Assembly: GCA_036702865.1 (NCBI GenBank) | Contig: DATNQD010000084.1 | Span: 43,714-107,713 of the forward strand | From: Trichocoleus sp. | Lineage (GTDB): Bacteria > Cyanobacteriota > Cyanobacteriia > Elainellales > Elainellaceae | Length of the DNA stretch: 64,000 nt | Reading direction: 5' to 3' | In this document: in pieces, positions 42,886 through 52,917 of the stretch | Numbering within the stretch: position 1 is the stretch's first letter | Layout of the letters: every line of letters starts with the position of its first letter | The notes under the pieces: generated by a model | The model's database searches: none | Told to the model about the DNA's origin: nothing | Seen by the model: the letters and a program-made list of their open reading frames with translations, nothing else | Position numbers and translations under genes: made by a program

Positions 42886-44595
42886 ATGGCGAACATTTCG
42901 ATCGAGGCATCAGAAGTCGTGCGTGGACAGCCGTATCCCGGCGCACCTGACAACTGGAAGCGGTTTTTCACCTTCAGCACCGATCACAAAGTCATCGGCA
43001 TTCAATACATCGTCACAGCGTTTACTTTTTTCCTGATTGGCGGACTGTTTGCCATGATTATGCGGGGTGAGCTGATTACCCCCGAAGCGGATCTCGTCGA
43101 TCGCACTGTTTATAATGCGCTATTCACGATGCATGGCTCGGTCATGCTGTTTTTCTGGACGTTTCCCGTGCTTGTGGGACTGGGCAACTATCTGGTGCCG
43201 CTGATGATTGGGGCGCGAGACATGGCGTTCCCCCGGCTCAATGCCGTCTCGTTTTGGATGATCCCCATTGCGGGGATATTGATGATGTCGAGTTTCCTGA
43301 TTCCAGGAGGCCCTTCGCAGTCGGGTTGGTGGGCATATCCACCTGTGAGTTTACAGAACCCTACCGGGAATTTGATTAACGGACAGGTTCTCTGGATTCT
43401 GTCAGTGGCAATTTCGGGTGTGTCCTCAATTATGGGGGCAGTGAATTTTGTCACCACCATTTTTAGAATGCGGGCACCAGGAATGACCTGGTTTAGAACC
43501 CCGGCGTTTGTCTGGTCAGTGCTAGCAGCGCAATTAATTCAGCTTTATGGGCTGCCTGCGCTCACGGGTGGCGCGATCATGTTGCTGCTTGATTTAACGA
43601 TCGGCACCAGTTTTTTTAACCCCGAAGGTGGCGGAAATCCAGTTTTATACCAGCATTTTTTCTGGTTTTATTCCCATCCTGCCGTGTATGTGATGGTGCT
43701 GCCTGTATTTGGCACGTTTTCAGAAGTGTTGCCTGTTCATGCCCGTAAGCCTTTGTTTGGCTATCGCGTCATTGCTGCATCGTCACTTTTGATCACGATT
43801 ATCAGTAGTGCAGTCTGGGTGCATCATATGTTTGCCAGTGCCACTCCTGGCTGGATGCGGATGTTTTTCATGGTGACGACGATGCTGGTTGCTGTCCCTT
43901 CTGGGATTAAGGTGTTTGGCTGGGTGGCAACCGTATGGGGCGGCAAAATCCGGTTTACAACGCCCATGCTGTTTGCGCTTGGTGGCATTAGCAACTGGTT
44001 GTTTGCAGGCATCACAGGGATTTTCTTGGGATCAGTGCCGATCGATCTTCACGTTCACAATACCTATTTTGTGGTCGGTCATTTTCACTATGTGCTGTAC
44101 GGTGCGATCGTCATGGGCATTTATGCGGCGATCTACCACTGGTTCCCCAAAATGACAGGGCGGATGTATTACGAGGGCTTAGGCAAACTACACTTCGTCC
44201 TCACCTATCTCGGAACCGCATTAATCTTTTTGCCAATGCATCCTCTGGGGCTGATGGGAATGCCGCGTCGGGTTGCTTCTTATGATCCAGAGTTCGCTTA
44301 CTGGAATGTGGTTGCCAGCATCGGTGGCTTCTTGCTGGGTCTGTCTACGCTGCCATTTATTCTCAATATGGTGAGTGCCTGGATTCGCGGCGAGAAGGTG
44401 GGCAACAATCCCTGGCGGGCATATGGCTTAGAATGGCTGACCTCTTCTCCGCCCGCAGTCGAAAACTTTGAAGAAACGCCAGTCGTAATCTCAAGTCCCT
44501 ACGGCTACGGCAGAAATCAACCGCTCGTGTCGAACGTTCCTAATCCCAATTTGACGGAATTTCCTGAATCTTTTACGCAGCAGAAAACATCATGA
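42886..44595 (+). CDS. ctaD: Heme-copper oxidase subunit I (ARTO CtaDII type)
   Basis: The 569-aa catalytic subunit has 12 TM helices. Visible ligands are His83 (TMHGSV, low-spin heme), His264 and Tyr268 in WFYSHPAVYV (CuB and the cross-linked Tyr), His313/His314 (VHHMF, CuB), and His399/His401 in VVGHFHYVL (heme iron). YSHP with Ala instead of HPEVY marks the A2 type, in which Tyr-Ser replace the D-channel Glu. It reduces O2 to water and pumps protons. AGGAATTT precedes ATG 42886. It overlaps ctaE by 4 nt. Confidence 0.95.
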   Translation: MANISIEASEVVRGQPYPGAPDNWKRFFTFSTDHKVIGIQYIVTAFTFFLIGGLFAMIMRGELITPEADLVDRTVYNALFTMHGSVMLFFWTFPVLVGLGNYLVPLMIGARDMAFPRLNAVSFWMIPIAGILMMSSFLIPGGPSQSGWWAYPPVSLQNPTGNLINGQVLWILSVAISGVSSIMGAVNFVTTIFRMRAPGMTWFRTPAFVWSVLAAQLIQLYGLPALTGGAIMLLLDLTIGTSFFNPEGGGNPVLYQHFFWFYSHPAVYVMVLPVFGTFSEVLPVHARKPLFGYRVIAASSLLITIISSAVWVHHMFASATPGWMRMFFMVTTMLVAVPSGIKVFGWVATVWGGKIRFTTPMLFALGGISNWLFAGITGIFLGSVPIDLHVHNTYFVVGHFHYVLYGAIVMGIYAAIYHWFPKMTGRMYYEGLGKLHFVLTYLGTALIFLPMHPLGLMGMPRRVASYDPEFAYWNVVASIGGFLLGLSTLPFILNMVSAWIRGEKVGNNPWRAYGLEWLTSSPPAVENFEETPVVISSPYGYGRNQPLVSNVPNPNLTEFPESFTQQKTS

Positions 44596-45200
44596 CGGCA
44601 GAAAGAGCGATCGTCCAAGACCTTGAAGCTAAAGTTCGGCAGCATCAGGAACATGATGAAGCAGGAAACAGTAAGTTCGGCTTTATTGTTTTTCTGTTGT
44701 CTGAAAGTGTCATTTTCCTCAGCTTCTTTGCAGGCTATATTGTCTACAAAACGACGTCAGCCAATTGGTATCCGCCAGGCGTGACCGGCTTAGAGACCGC
44801 AGCTCCTCGCATCAACACGATCGTTCTGGTTTCCAGCAGCTTTGTCATTTATGTCGCTGAGCGATATTTGCACGACAAGAAGCTTTGGGGATTCCGGCTG
44901 TTTCTGTTGGCGACGATGCTGATGGGCGGCTATTTCTTATATGGGCAGGCGATCGAGTGGAGCGAGCTACCGTTTAGCTATCAATCTGGTTTGTTCGGCG
45001 GTACGTTTTACCTACTAACCGGATTTCACGGCTTACACGTTCTCTCGGGCATTCTGCTCCAGGTGCTAATGTTGATCCGCTCCTTTGTTCCTGGCAACTA
45101 TGACAATGGTTTCTTTGGTGTTGAAGCCACATCTTTGTTCTGGCACTTTGTCGATGTTATTTGGATTGTTTTATACGTTCTGATTTATGTCTGGCAATAG
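44592..45200 (+). CDS. ctaE: Heme-copper oxidase subunit III
   Basis: The 202-aa membrane protein has five TM helices and the family signatures GFIVFLLSESVIFLSFFAGYIVY, FHGLHVLSGILLQ and SLFWHFVDVIWIVLYVLIY. It stabilises subunit I. Its ATG overlaps the ctaD stop (ATGA), giving translational coupling. It is followed after 18 nt by a GMC oxidoreductase, with AAGGAGG between. Confidence 0.95.
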   Translation: MTAERAIVQDLEAKVRQHQEHDEAGNSKFGFIVFLLSESVIFLSFFAGYIVYKTTSANWYPPGVTGLETAAPRINTIVLVSSSFVIYVAERYLHDKKLWGFRLFLLATMLMGGYFLYGQAIEWSELPFSYQSGLFGGTFYLLTGFHGLHVLSGILLQVLMLIRSFVPGNYDNGFFGVEATSLFWHFVDVIWIVLYVLIYVWQ

Positions 45201-45218
45201 GAACAAGGAGGTTTTGAA

Positions 45219-46724
45219 ATGATTATTGATGACCAATATTACGATGTCATTATTATCGGTACAGGGGCAGGAGGTGGAACGTTAGCGCGGAAACTTGCAC
45301 TCACCGGAAAGAAAATTTTGGTGCTCGATCGCGGTGAACTGATCTACCGGGAAAGCTCGGAGTTAGTCGATACCGAAGTCTTTAAGAAAGAGCAGTTTCA
45401 TGCGGCTGAATCCTGGTATGACAACTCCGGAGAGCCATTCTATCCCCAGACTTATTATTCAGTAGGCGGCAACACCAAAATTTGGAGCGGTGTTTTACAG
45501 CGGATGCGCGAACGAGATTTTGAGGAAGTTCAGCATCAGGGTGGGCTTTCTCCAGCATGGCCGCTGAAATATCAGGATTTTGAGCCTTACTATACTGAAG
45601 CCGAAAAACTTTATCAGGTGCATGGCAAGTCAGGAGATGACCCAACAGAGCCGCCCCATAGCGAAGCTTATCCTTTTGCAGAAGTTGCCCACGGAGCGAT
45701 CGTTCAAGGCATCAGCGACACTCTTTCCAAGGAAGGCTTCCATCCTGTTCATTTACCGTTAGGGTTAGGCGATCGAGGTAGAACAGATGCCGAAGATACC
45801 GGAGTGACACCTGCTCTGGAATATGAAAACGTGACGCTAAAGACCTCGGCTCAGGTCGTTTATCTCCACACCAATCCCTCTGGTTCGGCAATCAAAGCCG
45901 TTGAGGCAAAAGTGGGAGATCAGTCCTATTTGTTTTTAGGTGATATTGTGGTGCTTGCTTGTGGTGCAGTGAATTCGGCAGCGCTGCTGTTGCGTTCTGC
46001 AAACGAGAAACATGCGCATGGCATCGCAAATCGATCGGGTCAGGTAGGGCGGAATTTGATGAAACAACTGCTGTCTGTTGTGGTGCAGTTGACCGCAACC
46101 GCGAACTCCGGCTCGTTTTCTCGCACGCTCGGACTCAATGATTTCTATTGGGGAGACAAAGACTTTCCTTACCCGCTGGGTCACGTCCAAAATTCGGGCG
46201 GTATTTTTCAGGATGTCATTTTCGCCGAAGCACCACCCATCCTCTCCGCATTGTCAAGACTCATGCCCAATTTTGGTTTGCGGCAGTTGGCGACGCATTC
46301 GATCGGTTGGTGGCTCAAGACTGAGGATTTGCCAGATCCAAATAATCGTGTCCGCTATGCAGGAGACAAATTGCGAGTGGACTACGAACCGAATAATGTC
46401 GAGGCGCACGATCGCCTGGTTTATCGTTGGATTGATGTGTTAAAAAGCGTTGAGGCAAGCCAACCTTCGATGTTTAACCGGAATGCCCATCCTCGGAGTG
46501 ATATGCCGGTGCAGGTTGTCGCCCATCAGTGCGGTACTTGCCGATTTGGGGAAGATCCAATGACTTCGGTGCTCGATCTGAACTGCCGTACCCATGAGGT
46601 TGATAATTTGTATGTGGTGGACAGCAGTTTCTTCCCATCTCATGCCAGCGTCAGCCCAGGGTTGACCGTAATCGCGAATGCACTGCGCGTTGGTGATCAT
46701 TTAATTCAGCGGCTCAATGGCTGA
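45219..46724 (+). CDS. GMC-family FAD-dependent oxidoreductase
   Basis: The 501-aa flavoprotein starts YYDVIIIGTGAGGGTLARKLALTGKKILVLDRG (FAD Rossmann motif), with SVGGNTKIWSGVL (GMC signature 1 region), ALEYENVTL, VVLACGAVNSAALLLRS and a C-terminal HQCGTCRFGEDP, then VVDSSFFPSHASVSPGLTVIANALRV, which holds the active-site His region. GMC enzymes oxidise alcohols, sugars or sterols. No signal peptide is visible. Strong SD AAGGAGG 8 nt before ATG. It sits 18 nt after the oxidase subunit III gene, so it is very probably in the same mRNA and may pass electrons to quinone and the oxidase. Substrate unknown. Confidence 0.9.
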   Translation: MIIDDQYYDVIIIGTGAGGGTLARKLALTGKKILVLDRGELIYRESSELVDTEVFKKEQFHAAESWYDNSGEPFYPQTYYSVGGNTKIWSGVLQRMRERDFEEVQHQGGLSPAWPLKYQDFEPYYTEAEKLYQVHGKSGDDPTEPPHSEAYPFAEVAHGAIVQGISDTLSKEGFHPVHLPLGLGDRGRTDAEDTGVTPALEYENVTLKTSAQVVYLHTNPSGSAIKAVEAKVGDQSYLFLGDIVVLACGAVNSAALLLRSANEKHAHGIANRSGQVGRNLMKQLLSVVVQLTATANSGSFSRTLGLNDFYWGDKDFPYPLGHVQNSGGIFQDVIFAEAPPILSALSRLMPNFGLRQLATHSIGWWLKTEDLPDPNNRVRYAGDKLRVDYEPNNVEAHDRLVYRWIDVLKSVEASQPSMFNRNAHPRSDMPVQVVAHQCGTCRFGEDPMTSVLDLNCRTHEVDNLYVVDSSFFPSHASVSPGLTVIANALRVGDHLIQRLNG

Positions 46725-47464
46725 GCATGGCTTATCTCTCCCGATCGCTCGGATGCCAGGGGGCTGATTGTCCTCATCATTAAGACAGCTCTTGCAAGCA
46801 GTATTTGTACGCAGGAGTAAATCTTGCCTGAACTTCTCGCTCTGAACCACTGACACAAATCTCAAAGCCGCCCCTATCAAGATTTTCCAGTCAACCCGAT
46901 CCTAAACGATCGATCGCTCATGGGCATAAGAGCCATTTTGATTTATTGAAAATTTGTAAGCCTAAGCCAAAGTCCTGAGAAACTTATGTGAAGTTGGTTG
47001 CTGTCGCTTGCCTTATAGGAGTGGTTCCAGAGAGGATTGATTTGATAACGAAATGTTGAGTGCCAGGGTGATCCGCTATACAGTTCAGGGACGAAGATTT
47101 CTAAGGCGTATTTCACCCTAGAAAAGATACAGCATTTACCATTGGGCAGACAGGTTTAATCACGTTTGAGGCAGGTTTTGGGATGAGAGGATTTGTTCAA
47201 GCGGGCTGAAAAACGCTGAAAAACTCTGTTCAAACTTCTATTGCACCCGCTGCAACTCCTAGCCTGAAATCAGTGCAAGGCGATCGTTGTCTGCTGCAAA
47301 CTTCAATATTTGATTTTCCTGACAGAAGTGATCTCTCTGTCTCGTCTCTTGAAATGAAAACAAATGCTCAAATGTGGGCTTCTCAGATTGGCTGAGCCTC
47401 AATTATTGCAACTTGTTTCTTGCAACTCCCATTGCAACTTAATATGCAGGACATAAAGGAAAAG
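46725..47464. other. Intergenic region before the chemotaxis operon
   Basis: 740 bp with no supported gene. It should contain the promoter and leader of the chemotaxis operon. A weak inverted pair AGGGTGA (about 47067) and TCACCCT (about 47114) encloses about 40 nt. Nothing else stands out. Confidence 0.45.
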
Positions 47465-48664
47465 ATGCGTTCTGAAGCAACTTCCCCTTCTACCACAGTG
47501 CAAAAAAGCTCGATCGCCAAGATAATCCAGCTACTCAAAACGCTCAAGCGGCTCGAGTTAAGCGGTAAGCTCACATGGACTGATACAAAACAGCAGCAAT
47601 GGAACCTCTTTCTGAACCGGGGTCAGGTCATGTATGGGGCTGGGGGCGACCATCCGATTAGACGATGGCGACGCAACGTGCTGTCCTGGTGTCCTGGTTT
47701 AGAAAAGGAAGCAAGCCCAACTGGAGATGATTTAGTCGATGCAGACAATTTGACACTCTCAAACTGTTGGGAATATCAGTTGCTCAATGCATGGTTGATT
47801 CAACAAAAGATGACGCTAGAAAATGCTGCACAAATCACCCGTGACATCATCGTTGAAGTTCTATTTGATGTGATTCAGGCAGGTGAATTGACCTATCAGT
47901 TCCAGCGAAGTCAGCCGCTTGGGTCAGAGCTTGTGTCGATTCAAGTTCATGAAGAAGAAGCCTTTGCGTTGATGAGAGGGCTTTGGCAATCTTGGTGCAA
48001 AGCTGCATTAGAAGACATTTCTCCAAATCTGGCTCCAGTGCTGAAGCAGCCCGAACAAATCCGCACGACAACTTCTCCCCAAACTTATCAAACCCTCACT
48101 GCTTTGATTGATGGGCAGCAAACGCTCCGAGATATAGCCGTGAAAACACATCGAGACGTTGTGCAAATTACGCAAGCGCTCCAGTATTACATTCAGTTGG
48201 ACTGGGTCGAACTGATCCAAATTCCAGACTATCCCAAACCAACAATTCCTTCTCCTCCCCAGCAATCGTCTCCAAATCATGCCAACTCTCCCCTGATCGC
48301 CTGTATTGACGACAGTAGAATGGTGTGTCAGTCAATGGAGCAGGTCATTCAGGAAGCTGGATACCGCTTTGTTTCAGTAATGGATGCGCCCAGAGCGATC
48401 GCTACTTTGCTAACGAAAAAACCAGATGTCATTTTCCTCGATCTTGTTATGCCAGGAACGAATGGATATGAGATTTGCAGCCAGCTTCGCAAAGTTTCCC
48501 TGTTCAAAGAGACGCCAATCATCATCCTGACCGGAAATGACGGCATTGTTGATCAAGTTCGAGCCAGGTTATTAGGTGCAACTGATTTTTTGAGTAAACC
48601 AATGGAGCCTGAAGTAATTCTCGATGTGATCCGGAAACACTTAGGTAAAGCTGCTTTAAATTGA
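47465..48664 (+). CDS. PatA/PixG-type response regulator (PATAN-REC)
   Basis: The 399-aa protein carries an N-terminal PATAN/DUF4388-like region (IIQLLKTLKRLELSGKLTW at about 20-40 and LFLNRGQVMYGAGG) and a C-terminal receiver domain at about 280-395: ACIDDSRMV (acidic pocket), VIFLDLVMPG (phospho-Asp) and FLSKPM (Lys). This is the PixG/PilG/HmpA layout that controls type IV pilus motility. ATG 47465 follows AAAGGA closely; upstream starts (ATG 47444) are possible. First gene of a five-gene che-like operon. Confidence 0.85.
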   Translation: MRSEATSPSTTVQKSSIAKIIQLLKTLKRLELSGKLTWTDTKQQQWNLFLNRGQVMYGAGGDHPIRRWRRNVLSWCPGLEKEASPTGDDLVDADNLTLSNCWEYQLLNAWLIQQKMTLENAAQITRDIIVEVLFDVIQAGELTYQFQRSQPLGSELVSIQVHEEEAFALMRGLWQSWCKAALEDISPNLAPVLKQPEQIRTTTSPQTYQTLTALIDGQQTLRDIAVKTHRDVVQITQALQYYIQLDWVELIQIPDYPKPTIPSPPQQSSPNHANSPLIACIDDSRMVCQSMEQVIQEAGYRFVSVMDAPRAIATLLTKKPDVIFLDLVMPGTNGYEICSQLRKVSLFKETPIIILTGNDGIVDQVRARLLGATDFLSKPMEPEVILDVIRKHLGKAALN

Positions 48665-48741
48665 TATTCAGCTATTTTCACAGATGTTCTTGCTGATGAT
48701 CTTTTCAGCATCAACTTTTATTTTTTTGCAAGGTGAAGAAT

Positions 48742-49107
48742 ATGAGTACAGTTCTAGTTGTAGAAGATAGCCTTACTGATAAAGAAGTGCTAAAAGGATG
48801 CTTGCAGCAAAGCGGCATCAGTGTATTGACGGCTCAAACCGCAGAGGAAGCCTTTGACTGCGTTAAGCAGCATCAGTTTGATGTCATTATTCTGGATGTC
48901 GTTTTGCCCGATCGCAGCGGCTATGAAATCTGCCGGGAACTAAAAGCAGAAGCGGAAACGAGCAACATCCCCGTCATTATCTGCTCTACAAAAGGAAGCG
49001 ACATGGACAAGTTTTGGGGCATGAAGCAAGGAGCAGATGCTTATCTCTCAAAGCCGATCGACCAGGCTGAACTGGTACGAACCGTGAAAGAACTCGCCAA
49101 AGATTAA
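48742..49107 (+). CDS. CheY-like response regulator (PixH/HmpB type)
   Basis: The 121-aa single receiver domain has the acidic pair in VVEDSLTD, phospho-acceptor Asp in VIILDVVLPDRSG, Thr/Ser near VIICSTKG and Lys in YLSKPID. It is second in the operon, in the PixH/PilH position, and probably acts as a phosphate sink or motor output for type IV pili. ATG 48742 is preferred to GTG 48733. Confidence 0.92.
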   Translation: MSTVLVVEDSLTDKEVLKGCLQQSGISVLTAQTAEEAFDCVKQHQFDVIILDVVLPDRSGYEICRELKAEAETSNIPVIICSTKGSDMDKFWGMKQGADAYLSKPIDQAELVRTVKELAKD

Positions 49108-49127
49108 GAACTGAAAGGAGCCTTTAA

Positions 49128-49751
49128 ATGTCTGATGATGCAGCAGCGATCGTTGCCGACATTGCTTTGGATAAAGCCGAGCTTCCCTTAAGCGATCACT
49201 TGGGCGAACAACAGATCGATTCGTTGGAGTTAAACCAGAGCGAACAGAATAAACCGATCGAGGAGCAGTTTTTACAGCTTTATCTCACTGCTAACCTACC
49301 GATGCTGTTGTCAGTGCATCAACTGGTCGAAATTTTAACGGTTCCGATCGGTCAAATTGTGCCTCTGTTTCAAATGCCACCTTGGATTATGGGGGTTTAT
49401 AACTGGCGAGGAGAAGTTTTATGGATGGTTGATCTCAACCACTGTTTAGGGCTGTCTCCCTGGTATAAAGAAACGGAATATCAGTCAAAGCATACCGTTG
49501 TTGTCGTTCGATCGCTGGCAGATAAATCAACAGATGAAAAAGATAGACGATTAGGGCTGGTGGTGCATCAAATTAAGGATATGGTGTTTTGTCCATCTGA
49601 CAGAATTCAAAACAGCAATATTCAGTCCATCCTGGAAGCAGCAAATATTCCCTCAACCGTTCAGCCCTTTTTACATCAGTACTGGCAAAGCGCTGATAGT
49701 ACATCTTTCATTCTGGATGCAGAAACCATCCTTGAAACTATGCCAAATTAA
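49128..49751 (+). CDS. CheW-like coupling protein (PixI/HmpC type)
   Basis: The 207-aa protein has a CheW domain in its last 150 residues (FLQLYLTANLPMLLSVHQLVEIL, MPPWIMGVYNWRGEVLWMVDL, LGLVVHQIKDMVF), preceded by a 45-aa acidic extension. It links the MCP to the CheA kinase. GAAAGGAGCC precedes ATG 49128, 20 nt after cheY. Confidence 0.92.
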   Translation: MSDDAAAIVADIALDKAELPLSDHLGEQQIDSLELNQSEQNKPIEEQFLQLYLTANLPMLLSVHQLVEILTVPIGQIVPLFQMPPWIMGVYNWRGEVLWMVDLNHCLGLSPWYKETEYQSKHTVVVVRSLADKSTDEKDRRLGLVVHQIKDMVFCPSDRIQNSNIQSILEAANIPSTVQPFLHQYWQSADSTSFILDAETILETMPN

Positions 49752-49917
49752 CGAGCGGTTTTGACTTCGTTTTTGGCTTGGTTTCGACTCAGTTTTGGCT
49801 CAGTAAGTGCTGCCAATTAGTGCGATCGGCTGCAAATTTTGACAGCCAAAAATCCTGTTGATTGTATTGCCCCCGGCTACTCCAGATTTACTTGCTCAGA
49901 CGCTAAAGGTTCTCTTC

Positions 49918-52917
49918 ATGACACAAATTCCTTTCCGCTCCAATGTCCCCGAAACGACTCAAAATCTGAGTGATTCAACAGAGCAGCCCAGTGATCAGTT
50001 TGATAAGCCGATCGCGCCTGCATCCCAACTGCCGTTGATTCAAAATTCCTGGCAAGCCTTCCGGTCTAGCCGAAGCCTGCGAAGGCAGCTACTACAAACC
50101 ATCCTACCCCTCGTGCTTGCTCCGCTACTGGTAGAAAGTACAATCAGCTATCTCATTACTCAGAATCGCTCTCAAAATCAGGTCAACAAGGAACTACAAG
50201 AACAAACACTCTTGGTCAATCAGGCGGTGCGTCAAACCGTAGCAACTCAGTTTAATATTGCTAGCTTGTTGGCGAATAATCCACTTGTGCTGGATATGGT
50301 TCGCAGCGGTGCTAAGAAAACAGAAGCGAATGATTTGATGTTGCCTCGTCGAACGGTAAATGATATTGAAGATGAATTTGAGAAAACAAAGCTACTAGAA
50401 CCGAATGAAACACTCAATAACTACTTAGAAAGAACTGCGAAAGCAGGAAATTTTGGTGAAGTTGTTGTTACTGAAAAGCATGGCTTAAACGTAGGTTATA
50501 ACAAAATCACCTCAGACTTTTTGCAATCCGACGAGGAGTGGTGGCAGCAGGGCAAAGCCCAAACGCAGTGGCTGAGTAACCCAACCTATGATGAGTCCAC
50601 CGGCTATTCCTTGTTTGGCATCAACCTGAGCCAAAAAATTCAAGACCCGGACAGCAACGAATTTTTGGGCGTAATTAAAATATTTGTGCCTGCCCAGAAA
50701 TTTGGCAACCTGGCAACTTCTCTAGAGCTTACTGGAATTCGCGGTTCGCAGGAAGTACAGCTTTTGGATGTGAGTTTAGGCTCTGTTCTGACATCCTATA
50801 GCCAGGAAGGAGAAAAATTTCCCAACGGACCGCTAGAACGGCTGAACGTGATTGGTGGCAGTTTGGTTGCTCAGATTGCCGATCGCCTCTTACAGGTGCG
50901 ACAAGCTGATCAGCCCGTCAGTCCTCAAGCGCTGCAACAAGAACTCCGAGCAAAGTATCCCGTTCAAGATCTAGTGGTGTCCCAGATTGACTCCACTCCC
51001 GAAGGAGAGTCTGCTGTTCTGGTTATTTCGTTTGTCGCTGGAGGGAAGCAATATGCGATGTCGGCTCTACCCATTCTAGACTGGGTGTCGATCGCTTCCA
51101 TGGATACTGCTGAAGTTCAAGCAGAAAGCCGGGGAGTTCTAGGCACTTTCATCCTATTAGCCCTGACGCTAGGCGGTATTGCTGCCATTATTACCGTTGC
51201 TTTGTCGCGTCAGCTATCCTCTCCACTCAATGACCTCTCTGCAAAAGCTCGTCAGGTTTCTGCCGGAAATTTGGATGTGACAGCAGAGCCGCGTGGCTCC
51301 CTGGAAACCCAAACGCTCGCCCAAACGTTTAACGATCTGGTCTTTCGCGTGAAAGGCTTTTTGAAAGAGCAAAACCTCAACACTCGACGTGCCAGCCTCG
51401 CCGCCGAAATTACTGGAGCCAACGTGATCACGGCTGAAGGGTTGTTCCCCGTCTTTGACCGAGTGGTTGAAGAAGCTCGCGACATTCTGAGTGCCGATCG
51501 CGTTGTAATTTATCAGTTTCAGCCAGGCTGGAGTGGAACGATCGCGGCAGAATCAGTCGGTATGAATCTACCGAGTGCGCTTCTAGAGCAAATTAGTGAT
51601 CCTTGCATCCCTCAAGAAACTCGCCAGAAGTATGCAGAAGAAGGCATCTTACAAGTGAACAATGTTCATGCTGCTGAGTTTCATCCAGAGCATTCAGAAC
51701 TGCTGCACAACCTCCAAGTGCGATCGATCGTGAGTGTTCCCATGGTTAGTCAGGGCAAACTATATGGCTTGGTGATTGCTCATCATTGCCGATCAACTCA
51801 TCAATGGCAGGCTTCCGAGGTCGATTTCCTGAAACAGTTGGGTCTACAAATTGGCTTGGTCATTGAACGAGTGCAGCTTCTAGAACAAACGCAGGCTCTC
51901 GCAGAAGAACAGCGTCAAATTAAAGAGGGGCTTCAACGAAACGCGCTGCAATTGCTGATTGATGTTGATCCGGTGAGCCAGGGAAACCTGACGGTACGCG
52001 CCAAGGTCACTGAGGACGAAATCGGTACAGTCGCAGACTCCTACAACGCGACGATCGCCAGCTTGCGGAAAATTGTGCTTCAGGTACAGGATGCGGCTCA
52101 GCAGGTCGCACAAACCACCGATACGAATGAAGCCTCAGTCCGTTCGCTGTCAGCGTCAGCAGCTCAACAAGCACAAGAAATTTTGACAGCCCTGGAACGG
52201 GCGCAGGAAATGGCGGATTCAGTCAGAGTTGTGGCAACCAACGCCGAGAAAGCTGAGGTGGCAGTACAACAGGCAGCCCAAACCGTACAGGCAGGAGATG
52301 CGGCAATGAACCGCACCGTTGACGGTATTCTGGCAATCCGAGAAACCGTTGCTGAAACCGCTAAGAAAGTGAAGCGATTGGGCGAATCTTCTCAAAAGAT
52401 TTCTAACGTCGTGAACCTGATTAGTGGATTTGCCGCCCAAACCAACATGCTGGCATTGAATGCTTCGATCGAGGCATCTCGCGCCGGAGAAGATGGCAAA
52501 GGGTTTGCAGTCGTCGCGGAGGAAGTCCGGGGATTAGCGCGTCAGTCGGCTGAAGCAACCACTGAGATCGAAAAGCTGGTCGTCAGCATTCAGGCAGAAA
52601 CCAATGAGGTGGTTAGAGCCATGGAAGCCGGAACTGAACAAGTCGTCGTTGGCACAAAGCTCGTTGATGAAACGCGCCAAAGCCTGAACCAAATCACTGC
52701 CGTTAGCCATCAAATCAGCGAACTGGTTGAATCGATCGCCCAGGCAACGATCGTGCAGTCTCAAGCCTCTGAAACCGTCACAGATGTAATGACCAGTGTT
52801 GCCTCGATCGCTACTCAAAACTCCACTGCGGCAAACCAGGTTTCTGACTCCTTCGAGCAACTCCGTTCTGTTGCAAAGGCATTACAGGAGGAGATCGGAC
52901 GATTCAAGGTGGGATAG
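49918..52917 (+). CDS. Methyl-accepting chemotaxis protein with Cache, HAMP and a Cys-less GAF
   Basis: The 999-aa transducer starts at ATG 49918 (AAAGGT 7 nt upstream). TM1 is at about 60-80, a periplasmic Cache-like domain at 100-400, TM2 at 406-429, HAMP at 430-483, GAF at 505-650, a second HAMP-like stretch at about 670-720, and the signalling domain at 730-999 with the tip FAAQTNMLALNASIEASRAG. The GAF resembles cyanobacteriochrome/PixJ GAFs, but the canonical bilin Cys of the P-C-H motif is Glu591 (PEHSELL). A Cys remains at the DxCF-like position (SDPCIP, Cys563). It may therefore sense a chemical or bind no bilin. Partners are the flanking CheW and CheA. Confidence 0.88.
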   Translation: MTQIPFRSNVPETTQNLSDSTEQPSDQFDKPIAPASQLPLIQNSWQAFRSSRSLRRQLLQTILPLVLAPLLVESTISYLITQNRSQNQVNKELQEQTLLVNQAVRQTVATQFNIASLLANNPLVLDMVRSGAKKTEANDLMLPRRTVNDIEDEFEKTKLLEPNETLNNYLERTAKAGNFGEVVVTEKHGLNVGYNKITSDFLQSDEEWWQQGKAQTQWLSNPTYDESTGYSLFGINLSQKIQDPDSNEFLGVIKIFVPAQKFGNLATSLELTGIRGSQEVQLLDVSLGSVLTSYSQEGEKFPNGPLERLNVIGGSLVAQIADRLLQVRQADQPVSPQALQQELRAKYPVQDLVVSQIDSTPEGESAVLVISFVAGGKQYAMSALPILDWVSIASMDTAEVQAESRGVLGTFILLALTLGGIAAIITVALSRQLSSPLNDLSAKARQVSAGNLDVTAEPRGSLETQTLAQTFNDLVFRVKGFLKEQNLNTRRASLAAEITGANVITAEGLFPVFDRVVEEARDILSADRVVIYQFQPGWSGTIAAESVGMNLPSALLEQISDPCIPQETRQKYAEEGILQVNNVHAAEFHPEHSELLHNLQVRSIVSVPMVSQGKLYGLVIAHHCRSTHQWQASEVDFLKQLGLQIGLVIERVQLLEQTQALAEEQRQIKEGLQRNALQLLIDVDPVSQGNLTVRAKVTEDEIGTVADSYNATIASLRKIVLQVQDAAQQVAQTTDTNEASVRSLSASAAQQAQEILTALERAQEMADSVRVVATNAEKAEVAVQQAAQTVQAGDAAMNRTVDGILAIRETVAETAKKVKRLGESSQKISNVVNLISGFAAQTNMLALNASIEASRAGEDGKGFAVVAEEVRGLARQSAEATTEIEKLVVSIQAETNEVVRAMEAGTEQVVVGTKLVDETRQSLNQITAVSHQISELVESIAQATIVQSQASETVTDVMTSVASIATQNSTAANQVSDSFEQLRSVAKALQEEIGRFKVG

